Assembly: GCA_027310665.1 (NCBI GenBank)
Contig: DAIDAJ010000127.1
Span: 1 to 64,000 of the forward strand
Direction of reading: 5' to 3'
DNA length: 64,000 nucleotides
From: Sideroxydans sp.
GTDB lineage: Bacteria > Pseudomonadota > Gammaproteobacteria > Burkholderiales > Gallionellaceae
Shown: positions 16,919-25,841 of the stretch, one piece after another
Layout of the letters: each line of letters starts with the position of its first letter
Numbering within the stretch: the stretch's first letter is position 1
The notes under the pieces: generated by a model
Told to the model about the DNA's origin: nothing
What the model saw: only the letters and a program-made list of their open reading frames with translations
The model's database searches: none
Translations under genes and position numbers: made by a program

Positions 16919-17811
16919 ACGGCCTTCAGATCAGCTACTTTGAAGCTTCCGCGCGAAAACGCCTGAGCGAGCTGGTCGATGCCGGCTCCCTGGTTGAGTT
17001 TTGCCCCCCGGAGATGAGGCAGACCAGTCCGCATCTGGCAATGCTGGATGCACCGCTGGCATTCGACGACGGCGTGGTGACCGGTCGTGCCTCGCTTTCG
17101 GGGCACAAGGTGCTGATTGCCGCACAGGAAGGTCGCTTCAACGGCGGCGCCGTAGGCGAAGTGCACGGCGCGAAGATACGCGGCCTGCTCGACCGTGCGC
17201 TGAGCGAACGTCCGGCTGCGGTGCTGCTGTTGATCGATTCGGGCGGTGTGCGCCTGCACGAAGCCAACGCAGGGCTGATCGCCATCTCCGAGATCATGCG
17301 CGCCGTGTTGCGCGTCCAGGCTGCGGGCATTCCGGTGTTCGCGCTCGTCGGTGGCTCCTGCGGCGCATTCGGCGGCATGGGGATCGTCACCCGTTTGTGC
17401 ACGGAAGTGGTCATGTCGGAACAGGGCAGGCTCGGCCTGTCCGGACCCGAAGTGATCGAAACGGTCAAAGGCGTGGAAGAGTTCGATTCGCGCGACCGTG
17501 CATTGGTGTGGCGCATCACCGGAGGCAAGCTGCGCCGCGCACTGGGCGAGGCGACGCTGCTGGTCGACGACCTGATCCCGGCATTCCGCACTGCTGCTGC
17601 CAAGCTGATCGAACGCTATCGGGCGCATCCGCCTGTGCCTGCCGATCTCGATGAGCTGCTTGGGGCACAGGCTGAATTGACTGAACGCAGCGTACGATTT
17701 GCCGCTGCGCGTGACGGACGGGAGATATGGCAGGCTGATTTTGCCGAGGCATCCCGTGTCCCTGAAATGACCGTCGCCGAATTCAATGCGCTGCTAGGGG
17801 AGGCCGCATGA
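16915..17811 (+). CDS. mdcD: Malonate decarboxylase beta subunit
   Basis: 298 aa. With MdcE it forms the carboxyl-transferase-like core that decarboxylates malonyl-S-ACP to acetyl-S-ACP. The crotonase-type glycine-rich regions are present (LLLIDSGGVRLHEANAG, VGGSCGAFGGMGI). The start at 16915 overlaps the mdcC stop by ATGA; the track's extension upstream reads through mdcC in another frame. It overlaps mdcE by four bases. Confidence 0.94.
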   Translation: MNGLQISYFEASARKRLSELVDAGSLVEFCPPEMRQTSPHLAMLDAPLAFDDGVVTGRASLSGHKVLIAAQEGRFNGGAVGEVHGAKIRGLLDRALSERPAAVLLLIDSGGVRLHEANAGLIAISEIMRAVLRVQAAGIPVFALVGGSCGAFGGMGIVTRLCTEVVMSEQGRLGLSGPEVIETVKGVEEFDSRDRALVWRITGGKLRRALGEATLLVDDLIPAFRTAAAKLIERYRAHPPVPADLDELLGAQAELTERSVRFAAARDGREIWQADFAEASRVPEMTVAEFNALLGEAA

Positions 17812-18530
17812 ACGGGCAGACGATGTACGACCGCCTGTTCGGGGCGGATGCCCACACGCTGGTCGCCGACGGCCTCTTCCTGCACGGAACGGCCAGGATC
17901 GGCACGCAGGAAGTTGCAGTGATCGGGACGCTGGACCATGCCGCGATCGACGTATCCATCGCACTCCGGATCGCGGAGGCGGTACTGCATGTGGTGCGCG
18001 ACGATGCCGCCGACGGCAAGCCGCCGCGTCCTATCGTATTTATGGCGGACACGCAGGGTCAGGCGCTATCGAGACACGAGGAGTTGCTCGGGCTCAACGG
18101 CTATTTCGCCCATATCGTGCGCTGTGTCGATCTGGCGCGCAGGCAGGGGCACCGCTTGCTGACCGTCATCAGCGGCGAGGCCGTCAGCGGAGGCTTCCTT
18201 GCCTATGGACTGATGGCCGACCGCATCTGCGCGCTGCCGAAATCACAGGTACGCGTGATGGACCTGCGCGCGATGTCGCGCGTCACCAAGATCAGCCTCG
18301 AACGGCTTGAGGAACTCGCGAAACAGTCTCCGGTCTTCGCCCCCGGCGCCGAGAATTACTGGCGCATGGGCGGCATCCACGAGCTATGGTCGGAAGACGA
18401 TGACTGGTCTGCATGTCTGGCCGCTGCACTTGGCAAGGTTGCAAGCTCGGATGACCGTGCCGCGATCGGGCTTGAGCGCGGGGGGCGCTTGTTGGCCGCG
18501 CCGACGGCACAGCTCGTGGCGAACCCGTGA
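17808..18530 (+). CDS. mdcE: Malonate decarboxylase gamma subunit
   Basis: 240 aa, second half of the decarboxylase core and partner of MdcD. Recognisable segments are FMADTQGQALSRHEELLGLNGY and SGEAVSGGFLAYG, where the oxyanion-type glycines sit. The start ATG overlaps the mdcD stop and the end overlaps the mdcG GTG start, so the whole block is translationally coupled. The role as the malonyl-ACP decarboxylating subunit is family knowledge. Confidence 0.94.
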   Translation: MNGQTMYDRLFGADAHTLVADGLFLHGTARIGTQEVAVIGTLDHAAIDVSIALRIAEAVLHVVRDDAADGKPPRPIVFMADTQGQALSRHEELLGLNGYFAHIVRCVDLARRQGHRLLTVISGEAVSGGFLAYGLMADRICALPKSQVRVMDLRAMSRVTKISLERLEELAKQSPVFAPGAENYWRMGGIHELWSEDDDWSACLAAALGKVASSDDRAAIGLERGGRLLAAPTAQLVANP

Positions 18531-19204
18531 ACCCTTCCAGGCTACGCCGTCACGATCTGGTCTGGCTCGATCCGGCGATCGACGCCGGCCTGTTTGCGGC
18601 TGCCGGGCAGCGCGATCTGGCGCGCGACTGGGTGAGCCGGGCTTTTCCGCTGGTCGTAGCCCGCCAATCCGGTAACCTCATCCAGGAAGCAGAGCAGATC
18701 ATGCTGGGGTTCACGCTGCCGTCTGCGCCGATGCGCACGCGTGTCCTGCTCCGCGCCGACCGTGCGGCGATCATTCGTCACTCGCGTCCATTGCCGTTGT
18801 CGGAAGCGATGCAGCACGCACCGGTCGGATGGCGAGCCGGACTGGAAAACCTGTGCACTCTGCTTGAGAGAACCGGGACGGAAGCCCGTGTATACGGTTC
18901 GCTGTCGTCCGAGATATTCACCCGCATGCGGTATCTCGACGAGGCCAGCGATCTCGACCTGCTGCTGGAATGCGGCGCATCCACAAGACTGCGCGAACTG
19001 CTTGCCGGACTGGAGGATTTTCCGCCGCAGGTTCCGCGCATTGACGGAGAGGTACTGTCGGCATCGGGATGGGCGGTCGCCTGGCGCGAACTGGCGTCGG
19101 CTGTGCGTACTGGCACTCAGCGGCAAGTGCTCGCCAAGTCAGATCGTGAAGCCCGTCTGATCGCTGTCGATGAGTTCACCCAACCGATTCTGCAGCCCGC
19201 CTGA
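18527..19204 (+). CDS. mdcG: Phosphoribosyl-dephospho-CoA transferase (holo-MdcC synthase)
   Basis: 225 aa. It transfers the prosthetic group made by MdcB onto the serine of MdcC. The N-terminus (LRRHDLVWLDP) is typical of MdcG. A nucleotidyltransferase-like pattern follows (YGSLSSE, then SDLDLLLE with paired aspartates). It starts with GTG at 18527, overlapping the mdcE stop as GTGA. mdcB begins one base after its stop. Confidence 0.92.
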   Translation: MNPSRLRRHDLVWLDPAIDAGLFAAAGQRDLARDWVSRAFPLVVARQSGNLIQEAEQIMLGFTLPSAPMRTRVLLRADRAAIIRHSRPLPLSEAMQHAPVGWRAGLENLCTLLERTGTEARVYGSLSSEIFTRMRYLDEASDLDLLLECGASTRLRELLAGLEDFPPQVPRIDGEVLSASGWAVAWRELASAVRTGTQRQVLAKSDREARLIAVDEFTQPILQPA

Positions 19205-19205
19205 G

Positions 19206-20093
19206 ATGGGAGCCGCAGTCATTCACCTGGCCGGAAACGCGGAAGATTCCGGCAGCCTGGAAGAAGAGCATTCTCGTCTCGACCGTCTGTGCCTGGAGGC
19301 GCTCAGGCACGAGGTGATGGCGTGGCCCAAGCCCGGCTTGGTCTCGCCGGTCGATTCGGGCAGCCATCGCGACATGCATCTGGGCACGTTCTTCGCCAGC
19401 ATCGCCGCGCTGCAGGGCAGCTTTGCCGAACTTGCGCGTGCGGGCGAGGCCGGATCATCCTTCTCCGCGCTGCAGGCGATCGGACTGGAAGCGGAACGAA
19501 AGATGCTGATCGCCACCGGCGGCATCAACACGCATCGCGGTGCGATCTTCAACCTCGGTCTGCTCGCAGCGGCGGCCGCGCGGCGCAAGTCGGACAAGGC
19601 ATCGGCAGGGCTCGCGTGCGGCGATGTCGTCGCGAGGATATGGGGTGCGGAGATTCTCGCGGGCCGCAAGGAATCGCCTGCTTCGCATGGCAACCATGTG
19701 TTCCGGAGATTCGCGGCCGGCGGCGCGCGCGTGGAAGCGGCCGCGGGTTTCCCGACCGTCTACAGCATCGGCCTGCCGGCGTTGCGCCGCCTTCTGCAGG
19801 CCGGGCATGACCGAGAGACGGCACTGATCGGCGCCTTGATGACCTTGATGGAACACCTGCCCGACACCAATGTGCTTTGGCGGGATGGGGAAGGCGGCCT
19901 CGATTTCGTGCGCCGTTCCGCTGCCGGCTTCAATCGTTCGGGCGGAGTGGATGCGCCGGGCTGGCGGGCACGATTGCTGGACCTGCATCGCGCTTTCATT
20001 GCACGCAACCTCAGCCCGGGCGGAAGCGCCGATCTGGTGGCCGCGACCTGGGCGGTGCATCAGATCGAAGCCCTGCGCGCGCAAGTCCATTGA
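19206..20093 (+). CDS. mdcB: Triphosphoribosyl-dephospho-CoA synthase
   Basis: 295 aa. It makes 2'-(5''-triphosphoribosyl)-3'-dephospho-CoA from dephospho-CoA and ATP, the precursor of the MdcC prosthetic group. CitG/MdcB-family motifs include KPGLVSPVDSGSHRDMHLGTF, GGINTHRGAIFNLG and LPDTNVLWRDG. ATG 19206 is chosen because it follows the mdcG stop directly; the track start at 19170 overlaps mdcG by 35 bases. Its place after mdcG puts the two prosthetic-group enzymes side by side. Confidence 0.93.
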   Translation: MGAAVIHLAGNAEDSGSLEEEHSRLDRLCLEALRHEVMAWPKPGLVSPVDSGSHRDMHLGTFFASIAALQGSFAELARAGEAGSSFSALQAIGLEAERKMLIATGGINTHRGAIFNLGLLAAAAARRKSDKASAGLACGDVVARIWGAEILAGRKESPASHGNHVFRRFAAGGARVEAAAGFPTVYSIGLPALRRLLQAGHDRETALIGALMTLMEHLPDTNVLWRDGEGGLDFVRRSAAGFNRSGGVDAPGWRARLLDLHRAFIARNLSPGGSADLVAATWAVHQIEALRAQVH

Positions 20094-20096
20094 TAT

Positions 20097-21029
20097 ATGC
20101 GGCTCGCCATACTGTGCTCGGGACAGGCAGGCCAGCATCGCAGCATGCTGGACGAGCTGCTTGTCGCACCCGAATGCGAACCGGTCCGCAAGGCGGCAAG
20201 CGCGGCTCTCGGGCAGGATATCGCGCAATGGTGGGGCGCGCTCGATGACAGGCAGATATTCCTCAATTCGAATGCGCAATTCGCCATCGCCTATTACCAG
20301 GTCGCGACCTGGGCGCGGATCGCTCCGCTATTGCCGGAGATCGGTATGGTCGCCGGATATTCGCTGGGCGAGTTGATCGCTTACCACGTTGCCGGTGCGC
20401 TTTCCGCGAGCGAGACTTTCAGGCTGGTGAGGGAGCGGGCACGCCTGATGGATGAGGCGGCGGCCGGCATCAATGCCGGGGATGGATGCATGGTGTTGTG
20501 GCGCGGAAGGGTCTCTCCCGCCGCATTGGCTGCGCGCGATCGCGCGATCGCCGAACATGGCCTGGATGTCGCCATCGAACGCCGGAATGGCGAAGAGGTC
20601 TACGCCGGGCCCGGCGCAGCGATCGCGCGTTTTGTCGCCGACCTGAATGCATTGAATCCGGGGCTGGTGCGGTTGCCCGTCACCGTTCCCGCTCACAGTC
20701 ACTACCTTGCGCAGGCTGCCGCTTCGTTCCGCGACATCCTGGCGGCAAGTTCCATCACCGTGCCGGGAATAGCCGTGCTGGGTGCGGTCGACGCGATGCC
20801 GGTCCGCTCGCGCGAAGCGGCGATCGATGCGCTGTCGCGCCAGATCGTCACGACGATCCGATGGGGCGGATGCATGGAGGCGCTGGCGGAATCCGGTATC
20901 GACAGAGTGATCGAGCTCGGACCGGGGAACGACTTGGCCAAACTGGTCGGGGTCGAGCATCCGCAGATCGCGGCACACGCGGTCGGGGATTTTCGCGATT
21001 ACAGGGCGCTGGCGGATTGGTTGCAGTAG
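20097..21029 (+). CDS. mdcH: Malonyl-CoA:ACP transacylase of malonate decarboxylase
   Basis: 310 aa FabD-like enzyme that first charges MdcC with malonyl from malonyl-CoA and so starts the cycle. The nucleophile elbow GYSLGE and the second catalytic region PAHSHYL are present, with a C-terminal GPGNDLAKLV segment. It is the last gene of the mdc block, three bases after mdcB. With it the locus holds a complete set for malonate uptake and conversion to acetate and CO2. Confidence 0.92.
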   Translation: MRLAILCSGQAGQHRSMLDELLVAPECEPVRKAASAALGQDIAQWWGALDDRQIFLNSNAQFAIAYYQVATWARIAPLLPEIGMVAGYSLGELIAYHVAGALSASETFRLVRERARLMDEAAAGINAGDGCMVLWRGRVSPAALAARDRAIAEHGLDVAIERRNGEEVYAGPGAAIARFVADLNALNPGLVRLPVTVPAHSHYLAQAAASFRDILAASSITVPGIAVLGAVDAMPVRSREAAIDALSRQIVTTIRWGGCMEALAESGIDRVIELGPGNDLAKLVGVEHPQIAAHAVGDFRDYRALADWLQ

Positions 21030-21061
21030 GGGCCGGGAGATAATTTTGAGTTGCAGATGAA

Positions 21062-21083
21062 CTGTGCAAGTTCCTCTGCACAG
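21062..21083 (+). promoter_or_regulatory. Stem-loop between mdcH and the TauE/SafE gene
   Basis: CTGTGCA and TGCACAG pair perfectly over 7 bp with an 8-nt loop, and the 3' arm runs into the AGGGAG ribosome-binding site of the next gene. There is no T-run, so it could modulate translation or be a weak pause rather than a terminator. Confidence 0.3.
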
Positions 21084-21094
21084 GGAGTCAGTCG

Positions 21095-21901
21095 ATGATC
21101 AGTTGGGAATTCATTCTGCTTTATATTGCTGCCGGCAGCGTTGCCGGGTTTCTGGCCGGGCTGTTGGGCGTCGGGGGCGGGGTCGTGATCATACCTATCC
21201 TGATGTTCATCTTTGCAGCACAGCATTTCCCGGCCGACCATATGATCCATATCGCGGTCGGCACCTCGCTTGCCAGCATCATGTTCACGTCGGTGTCCAG
21301 CCTGCGCGTTCACCACGAACACGGGGCGGTCAACTGGCGTATCGTCAAGCGCATCACGCCGGGCATACTGCTGGGCACGCTGATCGGCACCTTTATCGCC
21401 GCGAAACTTCCTGCGGGTCTGCTCAAGGGCTTCTTTATCGTGTTCCTGTTCTACGTGGCAACGCAGTTGCTGCTCAACATCAGGCCCAAGCCCGCGCGCC
21501 AGCTTCCCGGTACCGGCGGCATGGTCGCCGCGGGCGGTGTCATCGGTTTCGTCTCGAGCTTTGTGGGCATCGGCGGCGGCGCCATGTCCGTACCGTTCAT
21601 GACCTGGAGCAACGTCAAGATGCACAATGCCATCGGCACTTCGGCCGCGATAGGTTTTCCCATCGCAGCTGCGGGAACCATGGGCTATGTGCTGAACGGG
21701 TGGTCCACCCGTAATCTGCCGGACTGGTGCTTCGGTTTTGTCCATCTTCCTTCCCTGGCCGGTCTTGTGGTGGCCAGCGTGCTGTTCGCCCCGTTGGGGG
21801 CCAGGGCTGCGCACAAGCTGCCGGTGGCAACGCTCAAGAAGATCTTCGCGGCCTTGCTTTACGTCATCGGCACCAAGATGCTGCTCGGCGCGATGCAGTA
21901 A
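21095..21901 (+). CDS. TauE/SafE-family sulfite/organic-anion permease
   Basis: 268 aa inner-membrane protein with about eight helices and the two repeated signature regions of the family (GLLGVGGGVVIIPI near residue 24; SFVGIGGGAMSVPFM near 153). Members export sulfite, sulfoacetate or related anions. The substrate is not determined. It follows the malonate operon after 65 bp on the same strand, so co-transcription and a role in anion balance are possible but unproven. Confidence 0.85.
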   Translation: MISWEFILLYIAAGSVAGFLAGLLGVGGGVVIIPILMFIFAAQHFPADHMIHIAVGTSLASIMFTSVSSLRVHHEHGAVNWRIVKRITPGILLGTLIGTFIAAKLPAGLLKGFFIVFLFYVATQLLLNIRPKPARQLPGTGGMVAAGGVIGFVSSFVGIGGGAMSVPFMTWSNVKMHNAIGTSAAIGFPIAAAGTMGYVLNGWSTRNLPDWCFGFVHLPSLAGLVVASVLFAPLGARAAHKLPVATLKKIFAALLYVIGTKMLLGAMQ

Positions 21902-21920
21902 ATAGTCATCGGGAGGAGCG

Positions 21921-22181
21921 ATGGGCAGGAAAACCGACTATATAGACCTGGCCGCCACGGAATATTGGCAGGAGACAGGAAGGCCTGAACTGGATTCACT
22001 GTGGATCGCGGAATTCTTTCAGGATTATGGCGAGCTGAACGATTTTCCCCGGCATAACCTGGTCGATTTCTATGCATTGGTGCAGAAAGCGCTGACCATC
22101 AAGATCGAGAAGGCCGAAAAACTGGCCCGGTTGCAGCGTGAAAAAAGCGAGCGTTCCGCGAAGACTCCGCGGAAACCCTGA
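21921..22181 (+). CDS. Small hypothetical protein
   Basis: 86 aa, soluble. It begins MGRKTDYIDLAATEYW behind GGGAGGAG, a strong ribosome-binding site. The second half is a basic, probably helical tail rich in Lys, Arg and Glu (IEKAEKLARLQREKSERS). No family was recognised. It lies 19 bp after the permease gene and may be in the same transcript. Confidence 0.65.
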   Translation: MGRKTDYIDLAATEYWQETGRPELDSLWIAEFFQDYGELNDFPRHNLVDFYALVQKALTIKIEKAEKLARLQREKSERSAKTPRKP

Positions 22182-22329
22182 CCGGCAATCCATGTTCGCA
22201 TCCGGGCAGGGATTCGATCGCGTCGACCATGCAGTATTTTCTTCGTATCAGGCTTCAATCATTGTAAAGTATGAGTCGCATCGGCGCGTTTCAGGTGTCG
22301 AATAGCCTTACTACACAGATGGCCCACGT

Positions 22330-23217
22330 ATGACGTCTCCTATCATCACTGCCGCAGATCTGGTCAAGCAATACCCCGGCGTCCGGGCCGTGGACGGGAT
22401 CAACCTGTCCATCCCGAAGGGGATCTGCTTTGGTTTGCTCGGCCCCAACGGGGCAGGCAAGACTACGACCATCGAGATACTGGAAGGCATCCATCTCCCG
22501 ACCAGCGGCTCAGTGCTGTACAAAGGCGAGCCGCTGGGCACGCGTTATCGCGAAGAGGTGGGCATCCAGTTCCAGCACACCGCGCTGCAGGAGTTCCTGA
22601 CCGTGCGCGAGACGCTGGAATTGTTCGAGCAGCTCTATCAGCAAACCATGCCCATACCGGAGTTGATCGAACTGTGTTCGCTGGCGGATATCCTGGAGCG
22701 CGACACGCGCAAGATCTCCGGCGGCCAGCGCCAGCGCCTTTTGCTTGCGTTGGCGCTGATCAACGATCCGGACCTGATCTTCCTGGACGAGCCCACGACC
22801 GGGCTGGATCCGCAGGCCAGGCGCAATTTCTGGGAACTGGTCAAACTGGTTAAGTCCCGTGCAAAGACCATCGTGCTGACCACGCACTATATGGAAGAGG
22901 CGTATGCACTGTGCGACGAGATCGCCATCATGGACAAGGGGCGGATCGTCTCCCAAGGCACTCCGGCACAGTTGCTGTCCGAGCATTTTGGCGATGTGGT
23001 GCTGCAGATACCGAATGCCGATTCGGCAGACAGGCTCGGCGAACTGGGGCTGAATGCGGTGCAGGCGGGGGATATGCTGGAGATCAGGACCAATCGCCTG
23101 CACCATACCCTGCAGCAGTTGATGGAGAATGGCATCAATCTGGATCGCTTGCGCATTCGCGCCTGGACCCTGGAAGACCTGTTCATCAATGTGACCGGAA
23201 AGAAGCTCAGTACATGA
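22330..23217 (+). CDS. ABC-2 exporter ATP-binding protein
   Basis: 295 aa ATPase of the CcmA/DrrA type. Walker A is GPNGAGKTT, the signature is ISGGQRQRL, Walker B is LIFLDEPTTGLDP and the H-loop is LTTHYMEEA. It overlaps the following permease gene by ATGA, so they form one two-component exporter. The substrate is unknown; relatives export drugs, polysaccharide precursors or lipids. Confidence 0.88.
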   Translation: MTSPIITAADLVKQYPGVRAVDGINLSIPKGICFGLLGPNGAGKTTTIEILEGIHLPTSGSVLYKGEPLGTRYREEVGIQFQHTALQEFLTVRETLELFEQLYQQTMPIPELIELCSLADILERDTRKISGGQRQRLLLALALINDPDLIFLDEPTTGLDPQARRNFWELVKLVKSRAKTIVLTTHYMEEAYALCDEIAIMDKGRIVSQGTPAQLLSEHFGDVVLQIPNADSADRLGELGLNAVQAGDMLEIRTNRLHHTLQQLMENGINLDRLRIRAWTLEDLFINVTGKKLST

Positions 23218-24221
23218 AGAAATTCTTGGCCGTATTGCACGCCCGCAACATGGAGTTCCTGCGCGATCGCTCTGCATTGGCGTGGAACCTCGCGATGCCG
23301 TTCATGCTGGTGATCGGGTTGGCGTTCACTTTTTCCGGCAGCAACAAGGAAATCTACAAGATCGGTGTCGTGGGCGGCAGCGAAAAGTTGCACAGCGCCG
23401 CGCCCGCGCTGCAATCGACAAAATACATTCAGTTCATCCAGTACGATGACCTCGACACGGCCATCGGCAAGGTGAAGCATCATCAGATGGACATGCTGAT
23501 CGATGTCAGCAACGCGCCGAAATACTGGATCAATTCAAGTTCGCCCAATGGCTATCTGCTGGAACGCATCATCTGGGGCGCCGAAGGAAAGCGATTCGAA
23601 AGGCAGACTGTCGAAGGTGCAGAGATACGCTATGTCGACTGGTTCCTGCCCGGAATTCTCGGCATGAACATGATGTTCGCCTGCCTTTTCGGCGTGGGCT
23701 TCGTGATCGTACGCTACCGGAAAAATGGCTTTCTCAAGCGCCTGAAGGCGACGCCGCTGGGGGCGTTCCAGTTCCTGTTTGCCCAACTGGTCTCGCGTTT
23801 GCTGTTGATCATGGTCATCACCGCGATCGTCTATACCGGATGCAATCTCTTCATCGGATTCAACATGCAGGGATCCTATTGGACGCTCCTGTTCGTAACA
23901 ACCCTGGGCGCAATGAGCTTGATCTCCATCGGATTGCTGATCGCGGCACATACTGCCAGCGAGGAACTGGCCGGCGGCATGCTCAATATCGTGACCTGGC
24001 CGATGATGTTGCTGTCTGGTGCGTGGTTTTCACTGGAAGGCGCACAGGTCTGGGTGCAAAAGCTGGCGCTGATCTTTCCGCTGACCCACCTGATTTCGGC
24101 TGCACGGGCGATCATGAATGAAGGCGCTACGCTATCCCAAGTGATGCCTCATGTCTGGGTGCTCGCGCTGACGAGCGCGATCTTCATCGCGATCGGTGCG
24201 TATGTATTCAAATGGGAATGA
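23214..24221 (+). CDS. ABC-2 exporter permease
   Basis: 335 aa. One N-terminal membrane segment is followed by a ~150-residue periplasmic region and then about five more helices, the usual ABC-2 (DrrB/YhhJ-like) layout. The C-terminal signature region reads MLLSGAWFSLEGAQVWVQKL, then FPLTHLISAARAIM. The start at 23214 overlaps the ATPase stop; the track start at 22911 lies inside the ATPase gene. The substrate cannot be inferred. Confidence 0.86.
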   Translation: MKKFLAVLHARNMEFLRDRSALAWNLAMPFMLVIGLAFTFSGSNKEIYKIGVVGGSEKLHSAAPALQSTKYIQFIQYDDLDTAIGKVKHHQMDMLIDVSNAPKYWINSSSPNGYLLERIIWGAEGKRFERQTVEGAEIRYVDWFLPGILGMNMMFACLFGVGFVIVRYRKNGFLKRLKATPLGAFQFLFAQLVSRLLLIMVITAIVYTGCNLFIGFNMQGSYWTLLFVTTLGAMSLISIGLLIAAHTASEELAGGMLNIVTWPMMLLSGAWFSLEGAQVWVQKLALIFPLTHLISAARAIMNEGATLSQVMPHVWVLALTSAIFIAIGAYVFKWE

Positions 24222-24266
24222 CTTTACGGCAACGATCGGATAGCGCCAACTGATTGACGGCCGATC

Positions 24267-24617
24267 CTACTTGGCCAGGCTCAATACGAACTGGACCAGT
24301 TCCCTGATGTCGGCGTCTTTCACCGCTGGAGCGTTTCCGGGCATGGGCACGGAGCCCCAATTGCCCGAGCCGCCCCGGGAGACTTTCATGAACAGTCCTT
24401 CCTGCAATGGATATTCAGTTCCCTTGTAGGTATAAGTGGTCGCGTTCCTGTATTTCTTTGAAACATCCATCCAGGCTGGCCCGACGATCTTTTTGTCGAC
24501 CGAGTGACAGGCGACGCAGTTGTTCTTCCTGGCCAGGGGGGGCATCTCGGTCGCTATTGCATTGGCTGCAATCACCATTCCTGCCGCGGCCATGCCTGCG
24601 ATCGTCATCGATTTCAT
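24267..24617 (-). CDS. Small class I cytochrome c
   Basis: 116 aa periplasmic monohaem cytochrome similar to c551/c552. A signal peptide ends near ANAIATE. The haem motif is CVACH and the distal methionine is probably that in VPMPGN. The start is supported by AGGGGA just upstream. It is alone on this strand and converges with the ABC permease gene. It could carry electrons to an oxidase or a denitrification enzyme; no partner lies beside it. Confidence 0.88.
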   Translation of the reverse strand: MKSMTIAGMAAAGMVIAANAIATEMPPLARKNNCVACHSVDKKIVGPAWMDVSKKYRNATTYTYKGTEYPLQEGLFMKVSRGGSGNWGSVPMPGNAPAVKDADIRELVQFVLSLAK

Positions 24618-24941
24618 ACTTTCCCCTTTTTTGAATATTAACGTTATTTTTATGTTCTCCGGGCGGCCAAGCGTTCCCGTTGGCCGGCGAAGTTCCCATA
24701 GGTCAACAGGGAAGTCAAGCAGGATGCAACGCCATATCCGGTGCAGGATTTCATTTGGATTACAGTCCTGTCATTCGAGGAGGAATATCGGGATATTTCG
24801 TCAAGCCGGCAAGACAATTGGGCGCATTCACGCAACTTGTGTTGGCGTACAATTGTGGCAACAACACTGCCGGAATCATGTATGGTCTGCAGATGAATAT
24901 GACAGAAACCAGGATCTAATCCGCATAGGGATGAACCGCTT
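24618..24941. other. Intergenic region between cytochrome c and a small ORF
   Basis: 324 bp between divergent genes; it must hold both promoters. No confident promoter, palindrome or RNA gene was identified. A TACAAT at about 24850 could be a -10 element for the rightward gene, but no good -35 lies at the right distance. Confidence 0.4.
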
Positions 24942-25187
24942 ATGACAGCAAGCAATCAAGATATGCAAATCGAACCGCCGCTGATCGGGCAGACATACGT
25001 CTCGCGCGCCACACCGGATCTGGTGGTGTACGTCGTGGATGTGGTTGACTCGGATCCGGATGAAGATTTCGCCTTCATCGTCGAAGGTTGCGATCCCGTC
25101 TACAAAGACGACACCACAAACGCCGACGGATATGAGATTACCTCTGACGTGTGGGCGAAGCACGATTTCGCGCTTGTAACCGAATAG
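24942..25187 (+). CDS. Small acidic hypothetical protein
   Basis: 81 aa, soluble and strongly acidic (VVDVVDSDPDEDFAF). No domain was recognised. It has one cysteine (VEGCDP) and no signal peptide. The start is preceded by ATAGGG at a slightly long distance. Base composition is like that of its neighbours. It is kept because it is compact, well placed and free of conflict with other genes, but it could be a chance ORF. Confidence 0.5.
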   Translation: MTASNQDMQIEPPLIGQTYVSRATPDLVVYVVDVVDSDPDEDFAFIVEGCDPVYKDDTTNADGYEITSDVWAKHDFALVTE

Positions 25188-25225
25188 CAATTACCAAGGG
25201 CGGGTGAACCAAAAATGCCCCTGAT

Positions 25226-25789
25226 TCAGTCCTTGTCGGCTTCGATCGGGGAATAGAGCCTGATTTCGTCACCGACCATGGGCACGAATTTCGCCATGCC
25301 GAACTGGGTGCGCGAGATGGTGGCGGTGATGTCCGCGCCGCAGTGCATCTTCCTGGTGAGTGGGAACGGCGCGCAGTGGAAATTATCCACGCGCAGGGTC
25401 AGGGGACGGGTTGTGGCGAGCAGGTTGAATTTTCCTTCGGCCCCGACGACCTTGTCGCCGTCGAAGATCAGCTTGTCGGAAGTGAACCGGATGGTCGGGT
25501 ATTGTGCGACGTTAAAGAACTCCTCCCCCTTCATGTGCTCGTCCCACTTGGCGAAACCCATGTCGAGCGAATTCGCGTCGATGACGATGTCCACGCTGCC
25601 TTGCCTGGCGGCGACATCTAGAGTGATCTTTCCACTGGATTTGTTGAACCGCCCGCGCTGGGTGGAGTAGCCGAGATGGTTCACTTCGAACATCGGCCAG
25701 GTATGTGTCGGATCGATGGTGTAATTGTCCACGGCATAAGCCGGAATGGCGAACAACGTGCCGATAAGGACGAGCAGCGATCTGGTCAT
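25226..25789 (-). CDS. YceI-family periplasmic lipocalin-like protein
   Basis: 187 aa. A signal peptide (MTRSLLVLIGTLFAIPAYA) leads into the YceI fold (YTIDPTHTWPMFEVNHLGYSTQRGRF), a beta-barrel that binds isoprenoid or amphiphilic ligands. ATG 25789 is preferred to the track start because it begins directly with the signal and has AAGGGA upstream. It follows the cytochrome b561 gene by 52 bp; YceI-cytochrome b561 pairs are common and may form a periplasmic redox or quinone-linked system. Confidence 0.88.
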   Translation of the reverse strand: MTRSLLVLIGTLFAIPAYAVDNYTIDPTHTWPMFEVNHLGYSTQRGRFNKSSGKITLDVAARQGSVDIVIDANSLDMGFAKWDEHMKGEEFFNVAQYPTIRFTSDKLIFDGDKVVGAEGKFNLLATTRPLTLRVDNFHCAPFPLTRKMHCGADITATISRTQFGMAKFVPMVGDEIRLYSPIEADKD

Positions 25790-25841
25790 GGCAGTTTTCC
25801 CTTGCATGTAGTCAATTCGCGGATGAAGGGTGAATTCACCC

